41,927 nucleotides of DNA from an uncultured Chloroflexota bacterium (GCA_903871905.1 CAIQIV010000683.1:1-41927); one strand, 5' to 3'; shown: positions 9,671-18,421, counted from the stretch's first letter. Numbers and translations are program-made. The notes: generated by a model not told the origin, from the sequence alone.

Positions 9671-10078
9671 TTATACGCTGTGACCCCAGCCGATTTCTTC
9701 TGCTGCGGTGAAAATATCGGTGACCGATATCAGCCCAATTAACTCCCCCTCAGGTCCGGCAACAGGCATGTGGTGGACTTTTAGCTGCTGCATCCTGGCA
9801 GAGCATTCTTGAAGAGTCCATTCTGGATCGGCAGTGATAATCGGAGCAGTCATGATCTCGCTCACGCGGGTTTCAGCAGGATTGCGATCCCCTGCAATGA
9901 TCTTGTCGCGGATATCGGTTGTTGTGACGATCCCGTAAGAAGGATTGTCATCAGCGGTGGCAACAACCAGGCTGTGGATGTTGCGCCGCCGCATTAATGT
10001 TAATGCATAAGAAACTGAGCTGTCCGGATCGACCACAATAACCGGTTTGCTCATCCAGTCGCGCACCTTGGTGGGCAT
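9671..10078 (-). CDS. CBS-domain pair protein
   Basis: Two CBS repeats (MPTKVRDWMSKPVIVVDPDSSVSYAL... VSEIMTAPIITADPEWTLQEC...). Start placed at 10078, behind ggaggttcac, not at the track start 10177. Confidence 0.85.
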   Translation of the reverse strand: MPTKVRDWMSKPVIVVDPDSSVSYALTLMRRRNIHSLVVATADDNPSYGIVTTTDIRDKIIAGDRNPAETRVSEIMTAPIITADPEWTLQECSARMQQLKVHHMPVAGPEGELIGLISVTDIFTAAEEIGWGHSV

Positions 10079-10133
10079 GTGAACCTCCAGAGCGTTTGTT
10101 ATTTGGAATAATACCGTTGATCCCCGATTGGGG

Positions 10134-10142
10134 ATTATATCA
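10134..10142 (-). promoter_or_regulatory. extended -10 promoter (TGATATAAT) for the CBS-PDH operon
   Basis: Minus-strand TGA-TATAAT about 55 nt upstream of the CBS gene ATG. Confidence 0.5.
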
Positions 10143-10192
10143 CTTCCCTTGACCCGAGAAGGATAGAATTGAGTCAATTCAGGTAAAGAATC

Positions 10193-12610
10193 CTATTTAT
10201 TTTGCGCAGGTGGGGTGGCGCAGGTCTCCATGCCCTTTGTTTCCGGAGGCGGAAATGGAATGCCCCAGGAGTTGACCGGGGCGTCGGCAGGTATCCCAGG
10301 ATTATCTGGAGTTAACGACTGGCGGTATACCACCTGGCGGCTGGCAGCATGGAACACAATGAGCTCGGCAGTATTTGTTGGGGGTGCCATCCCGATCAAC
10401 GCCAGGTAAATCCCATCTGGGCTCCAGGTCAGGCTGTGAGCATAGGTTAAATCCATCAGAGGCAGGTATTCGCCAGTAAACAGATCAAGCAGGTAAGCCC
10501 CATCCTGTTGTTCCGGGTGACCATACCCAAAGACAGCCAGGGTGCGGTTATTGGGGGCGAGGGAAAAGTCAGCCGCCTGGAAACCGTTCATGGGTTGGTA
10601 GATGGTACCCGGGTCACGCAAGTTGAACCAGCGCAAGCCGCCGTCCAATCCCTGATCACCAGCGGACCAGGGGGTAAAGACCAGCAGGCTTCCATCCTGA
10701 GAGCGCTGGCAGGTCACGGTCCAGGGGAGGCCCATTTCAATTTGTCCCAGGAAAAAACCATCCGCAAACAGCTGGGCGCTGCCGGGCGCAGGCTCCCTGG
10801 CAAGGTTGACATCCGGGATCATGGGCTGGGAGCGCAGCTGGTCGAATTGAAAGACCAGCGGGCCCTGGGAAGGATTGAAACCGGGATCCGCAGGGGTAAG
10901 CGGCAGGAGCCCTCTCCCGGCGTCCCCCGGGCTGGCAACCTGGCGCGGCTGCTCGGTTCCTGGGCCGGCGATCTGGCCCTGGGCATCCAGGGTGTAAGCT
11001 CGCTGCCAGGGATACTGCTCGTTGAGCAGCTCGGGAGGAATTTCTGGGTCAAATTGGACCTGTGAAACGATAAAATCAGAGAGGATCACCTGCCCATCCG
11101 GGCCGCCGTACCATCTTTCTCGTAAGACCAGGCCTGTGCTCGCATCAACGGTCAGGCGAGCCTGTCGTTTTCCATCAGGGTTGTACCAATCAACCTCAAC
11201 CGACTGCCGCCCCACTGATTGCGATGTGTCTACCACCTGGAAGCCCCCACCGCGCTCGGTCCACTGCTTGCCAAGCGCAAACACCGGTCCCTGCACCTGG
11301 GGGCTGCGCAGGAACTGCGCCACGCCGGCGATCCAGGCAGGGTCCTGGGATGGGTCCTGGTCGACTGGGTGCAGCAGATCGACCTTTTCAGCTGTCTGGC
11401 GAAGCAAGGCCAGCGGGGCCCTGTCTGCCGGACCAAAGAGCAGGATCCGTGCTGCAGGCTGCGCCACCCACGCCTGCAAACGGGTTTTGACCGGCGGACC
11501 AATATAACTTGGGGGGCCGTAATAGATAACCTGGGCATCCAGCCAAAGATTGTTCCAAAATTGAGCGCTGGAGGCCAGGCGCTGCAGGATTTGGTCGGAT
11601 GTCGAGTCAAAAGTCAGGGAATCCGAGGTTTTTGCCAGGGAACCTGTGCCGCTCCATTGCAGCGCACCGGGCACGAAGCTGGGGTTGGATAACAGGCGGG
11701 TGTTCCACAGCCAGGCGGTTTGCGCGGCAACTGAGGTGGAATATGCCTCGCTGCCAGGTAGCGGCGGTGTGTAAACCTGGAATTGGGGCGGCAATGATGG
11801 CAGGGTGAGGGGTTCTGGAGTGGCATCGGTTGTGGGATCGGGAATCATGCGGCTGACCACCCAGATCAAGCCAACCACGATAGCCAGTCCGATGACGGTG
11901 AGCAGGACTTCTGCCAGCGGCGTCAGGCGCCCCCTGCGGGCTTTGCGGCGTGTCAGGTTGGCCTGGATCCAGTTGATCACCGCCTGCTGGTCGTACTGGG
12001 TCAGGTCAGCTTCGGGCCAGCGCTGCCGCAAAGCCTGCCTGGGTTGGTCCTCAATATCCTTGAACCTGTATCCCGCGCTGTGCATCAGATCAAGCAACTC
12101 GTTGGTGATCGCATCCACCTGGGAGTTCAGGGCTTTTTCCTTGACCCGCAGGATGGCGGCAGACTCTGACAGCGGCCAATCCAGCACCTCGGAAAAGATC
12201 AGCGCAAGGCGAGCTTTCTCGTCCTGCATGTCAAAAATGCGCCAGACGAACTCGTAAGCGGGGATTTCTGGGTCTTCGCTTTCTTGATCAGATTGGGCAG
12301 GTGAGTAAGTCGGTTTTGGCGGATTTCGCTGCCGGCGCATCTTCTGGCAGGTTTGCAGCGCCTGTCCCCCCAGCCAGGTGCGGATTCCGCTGGCATGACG
12401 AAAGCGGTGAACATTCATGGCTGCGGCGATGAATGTTTCCAGGGCTGCAACCTGGGCATCCCCTGGATTATCCAACAGACACAGGCACAGGCGGAAGACC
12501 TCGGAATAATGCTCGCGCACCAGGACCTCAGCCAGCATGGATGGACTGGCCTGCCCACTCTGCAGCATCCATTCCAGGTCAGACGATAACTGCGGCTCAG
12601 GTTCAAACAT
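10193..12610 (-). CDS. sigma-70/ECF-like region 2 and 4 domains fused through one TM helix to a C-terminal extracytoplasmic, propeller-like domain (~805 aa)
   Basis: Region-2-like DAQVAALETFIAAAMNVHRFRHASGIRTWLGGQALQTCQKMRRQ; region-4-like ARLALIFSEVLDWPLSESAAILRVKEKALNSQVDAITNELLDLM; TM LTPLAEVLLTVIGLAIVVGLIWVVSRM preceded by RRKARRGR; C-terminal segment with repeated FSLAPNNRTLAVF / LTWSPDGIYLALI blades. Start set at 12610; the track ORF start (13051) is antisense to the next gene. Confidence 0.75.
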   Translation of the reverse strand: MFEPEPQLSSDLEWMLQSGQASPSMLAEVLVREHYSEVFRLCLCLLDNPGDAQVAALETFIAAAMNVHRFRHASGIRTWLGGQALQTCQKMRRQRNPPKPTYSPAQSDQESEDPEIPAYEFVWRIFDMQDEKARLALIFSEVLDWPLSESAAILRVKEKALNSQVDAITNELLDLMHSAGYRFKDIEDQPRQALRQRWPEADLTQYDQQAVINWIQANLTRRKARRGRLTPLAEVLLTVIGLAIVVGLIWVVSRMIPDPTTDATPEPLTLPSLPPQFQVYTPPLPGSEAYSTSVAAQTAWLWNTRLLSNPSFVPGALQWSGTGSLAKTSDSLTFDSTSDQILQRLASSAQFWNNLWLDAQVIYYGPPSYIGPPVKTRLQAWVAQPAARILLFGPADRAPLALLRQTAEKVDLLHPVDQDPSQDPAWIAGVAQFLRSPQVQGPVFALGKQWTERGGGFQVVDTSQSVGRQSVEVDWYNPDGKRQARLTVDASTGLVLRERWYGGPDGQVILSDFIVSQVQFDPEIPPELLNEQYPWQRAYTLDAQGQIAGPGTEQPRQVASPGDAGRGLLPLTPADPGFNPSQGPLVFQFDQLRSQPMIPDVNLAREPAPGSAQLFADGFFLGQIEMGLPWTVTCQRSQDGSLLVFTPWSAGDQGLDGGLRWFNLRDPGTIYQPMNGFQAADFSLAPNNRTLAVFGYGHPEQQDGAYLLDLFTGEYLPLMDLTYAHSLTWSPDGIYLALIGMAPPTNTAELIVFHAASRQVVYRQSLTPDNPGIPADAPVNSWGIPFPPPETKGMETCATPPAQNK

Positions 12611-12697
12611 GATGTTGGTCGGATCCTGAAATAAGACCGTCCTGAGTATATCACCCTGGAGTATACTTAACCTTAGAACTTCATTTGGAGGTGATAT

Positions 12698-13567
12698 CTG
12701 AACATTCTGTATGTAACCTATCCTCTCAATGCCCTGCTGATGGTCAGCCTCCCCCTGATCCTGGCATTCTACCTGATGCACCATTTCAAATTGGGATGGC
12801 GCCTGTGGTGGATTGGCGCGGCCACTTTCGTGCTGTCTCAGGCTGGTCATATCCCCTTCAACATAGGGGTGGGATACCTGCTGAGAAACTTGATGGTTGG
12901 CTTGACCCAGCCCTGGACGCTGATCATTCAGGCTGTGTTCCTGGGGTTGAGCGCCGGGTTGTGGGAGGAAATGGCGCGTTATGCAGCTTACCGCTGGTGG
13001 GCCAGGGAGGCGCGTTCCTGGCCGAAGGGTGTGCTGATGGGCGCCGGGCACGGTGGGATTGAATCCATGCTGTTAGGCCTGCTGGTATTGATTACCTTCT
13101 TTCAAATGTTTGCCATGCAGGGGCTGGATCCATTGGCCCTGCCAGTTGAACAGCGCCAGTTGGTTCAGCAGCAGATGGCTGCCTACTGGTCTGCTCCCTG
13201 GTATGCCACCCTACTGGGCGCGGTGGAGCGAGTTTTTGCCATGGCGCACCAGATCCTGTTTTCCGTGCTGGTACTCCAGGTTTTTGTGCGCCGCCAGAAC
13301 CGCTGGTTGTGGCTGGCTGTAGCCTGGCATGCCCTGATTGATGCAGTGGCTGTGTACAGCGTGGCGACCTGGGGTCCATACCTGACCGAAGCGCTCCTGG
13401 CAGTAGAGACTGTTTTTGCAGTGCTGGTGATCTTTGCTTTACGCCAACCTGAAACGCCGCAGCCAGAGGCGCCGGCGCCTTCTCCCTCCACCCACCCTCT
13501 GAACGGGAACTCCTTGCCCGTAATAGAAGAGACGTTGGAGAATATTGAGGGAACCCGGTTCGATTAG
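12698..13567 (+). CDS. YhfC family (CPBP/PrsW superfamily) glutamic-type intramembrane protease
   Basis: Motifs EEMAR, GAGHGGIES and HALID in membrane helices. Homologous-looking N-terminus NILYVTYPLNALLMVSLPL extends upstream of the track ATG (12740) to a CTG at 12698 placed 6 nt behind GGAGG. Confidence 0.8.
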   Translation: MNILYVTYPLNALLMVSLPLILAFYLMHHFKLGWRLWWIGAATFVLSQAGHIPFNIGVGYLLRNLMVGLTQPWTLIIQAVFLGLSAGLWEEMARYAAYRWWAREARSWPKGVLMGAGHGGIESMLLGLLVLITFFQMFAMQGLDPLALPVEQRQLVQQQMAAYWSAPWYATLLGAVERVFAMAHQILFSVLVLQVFVRRQNRWLWLAVAWHALIDAVAVYSVATWGPYLTEALLAVETVFAVLVIFALRQPETPQPEAPAPSPSTHPLNGNSLPVIEETLENIEGTRFD

Positions 13568-13569
13568 AG

Positions 13570-14481
13570 ATGATCCAGGCGCACGAACTGACTAAGGAAT
13601 TTGACGGCACCCTGGCGGTCGACCGACTGACCCTGGATGTGCAGGCGGGTGAGGTTTTTGGCTTCCTGGGGCCTAACGGTGCAGGTAAAACCACAACGGT
13701 TCGCCTGTTATCCAGCCTGATTGCTCCCACTCGAGGCAGCGCCCGGGTCAATGGGTATACCCTGGGAAAAGACGACACCCATATCCGCCGCACGGTGGGG
13801 GTTCTGACCGAATCTCCAGGCCTGTATGACAATTTGACGGCTGAATACAATCTGTTGATCTTTGCAAAATTGTACGAGGTCAAGGATCCCAAGTACCAGG
13901 TGGAAAAATACCTGCGCATGCTGGGTTTGTGGGAGAGACGCTTTGAAAGCGTGGGTGTATTTTCCAAGGGGATGCGCCAGAAGCTGGCCATAGCCCGCGC
14001 ACTGCTGCATGAGCCGCCGCTGCTATTCCTGGATGAGCCAACAGCAGCACTGGATCCCGAGTCTGCTCATCTTGTGCGAGATTTTATTGCCGATCTGCGC
14101 AGCCAGGGACGCACCATTTTCCTGTGTACGCACAACCTGGACGAAGCGGACCGCCTGTGTGACCGGATTGCGGTGTTCAAGAAACGCCTGCTGGTGGTGG
14201 ATACACCAGCACGCCTGCGCTCTCAAGTTTTTGGCCGGCGGGTGGTATTCCATCTGGAGAATGCAACAGAGCATCTGGCTGGTGTGGTGGCGGTTTTCCC
14301 ATTTGTCACAGAGACGAAAATCCTGGACAATAAGCTGGTGGTGATGCTGGACGATCCGGAAGTCCGCAATCCGGAACTGGTGTGCGCCCTGGTGGAAGCG
14401 GGGGCGCGTATCCGCTTCGTGGGAGAACTGCGCCATTCACTGGAAGATGTGTACCTGCAGTTGGTAAAGAACCATGAATAA
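13570..14481 (+). CDS. ABC transporter ATP-binding protein
   Basis: Walker A GPNGAGKTT, signature FSKGMRQKLAIARAL, Walker B LLFLDEPTAALD. Confidence 0.95.
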   Translation: MIQAHELTKEFDGTLAVDRLTLDVQAGEVFGFLGPNGAGKTTTVRLLSSLIAPTRGSARVNGYTLGKDDTHIRRTVGVLTESPGLYDNLTAEYNLLIFAKLYEVKDPKYQVEKYLRMLGLWERRFESVGVFSKGMRQKLAIARALLHEPPLLFLDEPTAALDPESAHLVRDFIADLRSQGRTIFLCTHNLDEADRLCDRIAVFKKRLLVVDTPARLRSQVFGRRVVFHLENATEHLAGVVAVFPFVTETKILDNKLVVMLDDPEVRNPELVCALVEAGARIRFVGELRHSLEDVYLQLVKNHE

Positions 14482-15265
14482 GATCCTCACCGTATTGAAA
14501 AAAGAATGGGCGGAGCTCTTCAAAAACCGCATGGTGTTGTTTACCGTGGCTTTCTTACCATTAATCCTGACCGCCATCCCCCTGGTAATCCTGTTTACCA
14601 TGGGCCGCAGCGCTGATTTGCAGGGGATGAGCACGGATTTGCCGAAGCAGTTCAATGCCTTCTGCCCGGAAGGTCTGTCCGGCGGGGATTGTTTCCAGGT
14701 GTACCTGGTTAGCCAGTTCATGATCATGTTCATGATCCTGCCTCTTGCAATCCCGGCGACTATTGCCTCTTACTCGATCGTGGGTGAGAAAACCAACCGC
14801 AGCCTGGAACCGCTGTTGGCGACGCCGATCACCACGACCGAGCTGCTGGTCGCCAAGAGCCTGGCAGCAGTGGTGCCTGGGGTGCTGGCGACTTATGTCG
14901 CATTCGCGGTCTTTGCACTGGGGGCATGGATCCTGGTGCCCAGCAGAGTCCTGTTCCAGGCACTGCTGGATGTACGCTGGCTGCTGGCGGTCATGATAGT
15001 CGGTCCCTTAATGGCCTTGATGGCGGTCAACACCAGCATCATGGTTTCGTCGCGGGTGAACGATCCCCGCGTTGCAGAACAGCTTTCTATGGTGGTGATC
15101 CTGCCGGTGCTGGCGTTTTTCTTTGCCCAGCTTGCCGGTTTGTTTATCATCAACCGCCAGGTGATCCTGCTGGCCTGTCTGGTGTTGTTGGTGGTGGATG
15201 CCGGGATGGTGTACCTGGCAGTGCGCTTGTTTCAACGGGAGACAATCCTGACCCGATGGAAATAA
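14474..15265 (+). CDS. ABC-2 type transporter permease
   Basis: LKKEWAELFKNRMVLFTV N-terminus, IVGEKTNRSLEPLLATPITTTELLVAKSL, multiple TM segments; overlaps ATPase gene. Confidence 0.9.
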   Translation: MNKILTVLKKEWAELFKNRMVLFTVAFLPLILTAIPLVILFTMGRSADLQGMSTDLPKQFNAFCPEGLSGGDCFQVYLVSQFMIMFMILPLAIPATIASYSIVGEKTNRSLEPLLATPITTTELLVAKSLAAVVPGVLATYVAFAVFALGAWILVPSRVLFQALLDVRWLLAVMIVGPLMALMAVNTSIMVSSRVNDPRVAEQLSMVVILPVLAFFFAQLAGLFIINRQVILLACLVLLVVDAGMVYLAVRLFQRETILTRWK

Positions 15266-16056
15266 GACTGCTTTTCCGCTGTGCAGTCCGTGTATGCCGG
15301 GAAAAGACCTGGCTGTGGTTGATGTTCCTGCTTGCCTGCCTGCTGGCCTGGGTTAGACCGGTATTGGCTCAGGATGAGGCGGATCTTGAACTGCGAATCT
15401 CGCGCACCATGGGCTATTCTTCTGGCTCAGGCAGGATCCAGGGTTTGTTTAAGCTGAAAGCTGCTGGTCCGGCAGACCTGGCGCGGGTCGCTTTTTTCGT
15501 CGATGATCAACAGATCGGCACAGATGAAGCTGCCCCGTTTGAACAGGGGTTCAGTACCGACAATTATGGACTGGGGATGCATACCTTATATGCTGTGGGG
15601 GTGACCAGCGGGGGCAGGCAGCTGCGCTCAAATGAGGTCCGGGTGGAGTTTGTCTCTGCCCAGGAAGGCTGGCAGGCTGCCCTGCGGATAATGGTGCCTA
15701 TCCTGGCTTTGACCTTTGGGATCATGGTTATCTCTTACATCTTTGTTTTCCTTGCAGGGAAAAAAGAAAGCCAGGTTGCCCTGGGAGCGCCGCGGCACTA
15801 TGGGATCGCTGGGGGAGCAATCTGCCCTCGCTGCAAAAGGCCTTTCTCTATGCACCTGCTGGCCCCTAACATGGCTTTGAAAAAGTACGATCGCTGCCCA
15901 TTCTGTGGCAAATGGAGCCTGGTGCGCCCGGAGACCAGGCTTAAGCTGCAGGAGGCAGAAGCTGCGGAGCTGCAACTGCCAGCGCTGCCGGTTGAAGAAA
16001 GCGATGGCGATCGGTTAAAAAAAGACCTGGAAAATTCCAGGTATACGGATCTTTAA
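15256..16056 (+). CDS. signal peptide / Ig-like domain / TM / zinc-ribbon protein
   Basis: MEIRLLF start overlaps permease stop. Signal peptide ending VLAQ, Ig-like segment (ADLARVAFFVDDQQIGTDEAAPFEQGFSTDNYGLGMHTLYAVGVTSGG), TM (IMVPILALTFGIMVISYIFVFLAG), then CPRC...CPFC. The track ORF start at 14926 lies inside the permease gene. Confidence 0.8.
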   Translation: MEIRLLFRCAVRVCREKTWLWLMFLLACLLAWVRPVLAQDEADLELRISRTMGYSSGSGRIQGLFKLKAAGPADLARVAFFVDDQQIGTDEAAPFEQGFSTDNYGLGMHTLYAVGVTSGGRQLRSNEVRVEFVSAQEGWQAALRIMVPILALTFGIMVISYIFVFLAGKKESQVALGAPRHYGIAGGAICPRCKRPFSMHLLAPNMALKKYDRCPFCGKWSLVRPETRLKLQEAEAAELQLPALPVEESDGDRLKKDLENSRYTDL

Positions 16057-17495
16057 TGCGGTCCCATTTTTTTTACTGGCTGCTTCTGTTGAGCCTGGCA
16101 TGGGGGTGCAGCCTGCGTCTGGCTCCTCAGATGGTTACCCCATCCCCGCTCCCGGTGCAGGGTACATTGATGATTTTATCCAGCCCTGTGGTTCAGGAAG
16201 AAACACCCGGCACCCAGGTCCCGTCTCAAGTTCCTGCGGCGACGTCTCCTTCACCGCTTGTGCTTCCCCCAACGGAAGTTCCAACCATCATTCCGCAGCC
16301 GACTCAGGCTCTGCCTCCGCCGGACCTGGGGGTGGTTTACATCAAGGACGACAATGTCTTTGTGTGGCGCCCGGGCAGTGGGCCGCTGCAGCTGACCGTC
16401 TTTGGGGGCGTCAAAGCGGTATATCCGTCTCCTAACGGGACAGAGGTGGCTGTCCTACGGCAGGCGGGTGAGTTTCAAAATGAACTGTGGGTAGTGCACA
16501 TGGATGGGAGCGGCGGGCGCCGCCTGGTGTCTCGGGCTGACCTGGATGCCCTGGAACCGGAAACACGCCGCCCGGAAACAGTTGCCATCAATCCCTACCA
16601 GGCTGCCTGGGCTCCAGGAAGTTCACTGTTGGCTTTCAATACCGTCCAGGTAATGGAAGGCCCTGGCGGCGCCAGCCCTAAGGACCTGCGGCTGGTCGAT
16701 ACCAGTGCGGTCAGCCCAACCATAACAACCGTGCTGCCGAATGGGCAGGGTGGGATGTTTTACTACTCGCCGGATGGGACCCAGGTCGCGGTCGTCACTC
16801 CCCAATCCATCAGCCTGGTGAATGCAGATGGCAGCCGCCTGCGCAGCCCGGTATTTCTGTTTGACCAGGTTAACACCTACAGCGAATACTCCTATCACCC
16901 TGAACCGGTCTGGTCAGCCGATTCGAGCGAATTGTGGGTGGTTGTGCCGCCGGTGGACGCATTTTCTGAGCCGCGGCTGCCGACTGAAATCTGGAAGATC
17001 AGTGCTGGCGAGAAACCTGAGATTGCCCTGGTGTCTAAAGTCCAGGCTGCGCCATTCTTCGGCAGCCCGGTTGCGCTTGCCCCAGGCCTCTCCCGCCTGG
17101 CGTATCTAACAGAGACTGGCACGCCCCTGGAAAACCGCAGTGAGCTGCACCTGGCAAACCTGGATGGCAGCCAGGATACCCTGTATCACACGGCCGCGCT
17201 GCTGCAGTTTGACAGCTGGGCGCCAGGTGATGGGCATTTTGTCTTTCGCTTTGACGAGGATCAAAAACCGTATCTGGGCCAAGTGGGGGGGGAGTTCTTG
17301 CCGCTGCCAGGCATAAACGGAAGCGCGGCGGACGGCGTTTCCGGCGTGCAGTGGGTGAACTCGGATTTTTACCTGTTTACCCTGACCGATTCACTTTCAG
17401 CGCAGTGGGAGCTGCGCCTGGGATCGCTGGATGGAACCAGCCAGGTAATTGATCACGGAAGCGGTCAGGTCCCGGCATATGAGGCTGTCTGGTAA
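16056..17495 (+). CDS. secreted lipoprotein with TolB/WD40-like beta-propeller repeats
   Basis: Lipobox-like LSLAWGC, Pro/Ser/Thr linker, repeated SPNGTEVAVL, SPDGTQVAVV, SADSSELWVV blades; TAATG coupling to upstream gene. Confidence 0.8.
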   Translation: MRSHFFYWLLLLSLAWGCSLRLAPQMVTPSPLPVQGTLMILSSPVVQEETPGTQVPSQVPAATSPSPLVLPPTEVPTIIPQPTQALPPPDLGVVYIKDDNVFVWRPGSGPLQLTVFGGVKAVYPSPNGTEVAVLRQAGEFQNELWVVHMDGSGGRRLVSRADLDALEPETRRPETVAINPYQAAWAPGSSLLAFNTVQVMEGPGGASPKDLRLVDTSAVSPTITTVLPNGQGGMFYYSPDGTQVAVVTPQSISLVNADGSRLRSPVFLFDQVNTYSEYSYHPEPVWSADSSELWVVVPPVDAFSEPRLPTEIWKISAGEKPEIALVSKVQAAPFFGSPVALAPGLSRLAYLTETGTPLENRSELHLANLDGSQDTLYHTAALLQFDSWAPGDGHFVFRFDEDQKPYLGQVGGEFLPLPGINGSAADGVSGVQWVNSDFYLFTLTDSLSAQWELRLGSLDGTSQVIDHGSGQVPAYEAVW

Positions 17496-17533
17496 GGGCA
17501 GCGCCTCAGGACAGGATGACGAGAGCAGAAAAC

Positions 17534-18382
17534 TCAGACTGCCACCGGCCGCGCCGGGTCAGCGATCCATTCACTCCACGAGCCTGCATACAGGCGCGCT
17601 TCGCCCATCCCGGCGTGCAGCATGGCAAGGATGTTGTGGATTGAAGTGACGCCGGACCCACAGTAGAAGACAGCGTGGTCTGCGGGAATATCGCCCAACA
17701 ACGCCTGGTAATGCTGGTGAAGTGCTTCGGGGGTTTTGAAGCATCCGCGTTGATCCAGGTTTTCCAGGTATGGAGCGCTGAAAGCGCCCGGGATATGGCC
17801 GGCGACCGGGTCGATTGTCTCATTCCTGCCGTGATAGCGCTCAGATGCGCGTGCATCGAGCAGGCGATAAGCTGCATCCAGGCGGATGGCGTCGACCTGT
17901 TCGGTTGAAAGGACCACTTCCGGGCGCGGCATAGGGATAAAAGTATGCGGCTTGCGGCTCTCTTCTCGGGCAGTTTGCGGGAATTCCCCGGCGGTCCAGT
18001 GCTGCCAGCCGCCATCCAGCACTGCGACGTGCAAATGGCCCAACCAGCGCAGCATCCACCAGGCGCGCACAGCAGCCAGTGCCCCACCCGCGTCGTCATA
18101 AACTACCACCTGGGTCTGGGGGCTGACGCCCCAGGTTGAAAAGAGGCGGGCGGCTGTTTCAGGCACCGGCAGGGGATGTCGACCGGTCTTTCCCTTGACC
18201 ACCGGGGCAGACAGGTCCCGGTCCAGGTGGGCGTAGACTGCGCCGGGGATATGACCTTTCAAATAATCACGCTGGCCGCGCTCCGGGTCGGTCAGGGTAA
18301 AACGGCAGTCGACAACCAGGCAGTCCGGGTTTTCAAGTTTTTCAGCCAGTAGAGCAGGTGAGATCAGGGTTGTGTAGTTCAT
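17534..18382 (-). CDS. sulfurtransferase (tandem rhodanese, 3-mercaptopyruvate sulfurtransferase type)
   Basis: Two rhodanese domains; active loop CGSGVTS. Confidence 0.93.
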   Translation of the reverse strand: MNYTTLISPALLAEKLENPDCLVVDCRFTLTDPERGQRDYLKGHIPGAVYAHLDRDLSAPVVKGKTGRHPLPVPETAARLFSTWGVSPQTQVVVYDDAGGALAAVRAWWMLRWLGHLHVAVLDGGWQHWTAGEFPQTAREESRKPHTFIPMPRPEVVLSTEQVDAIRLDAAYRLLDARASERYHGRNETIDPVAGHIPGAFSAPYLENLDQRGCFKTPEALHQHYQALLGDIPADHAVFYCGSGVTSIHNILAMLHAGMGEARLYAGSWSEWIADPARPVAV

Positions 18383-18421
18383 ACTATGAATTTTAACACA
18401 CCCGCTGGTTTTACTGGCAAA

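Noticed and set aside
12611-13051. N-terminal extension of the sigma-fusion ORF as given in the track
   Set aside because: It runs antisense through the YhfC protease gene with low-complexity sequence; the sigma-like homology begins after MFEPEP at 12610.
14926-15255. N-terminal part of the 376-aa ORF 14926..16056
   Set aside because: Lies entirely inside the ABC permease in another frame; a signal-peptide start at 15256 is far better.
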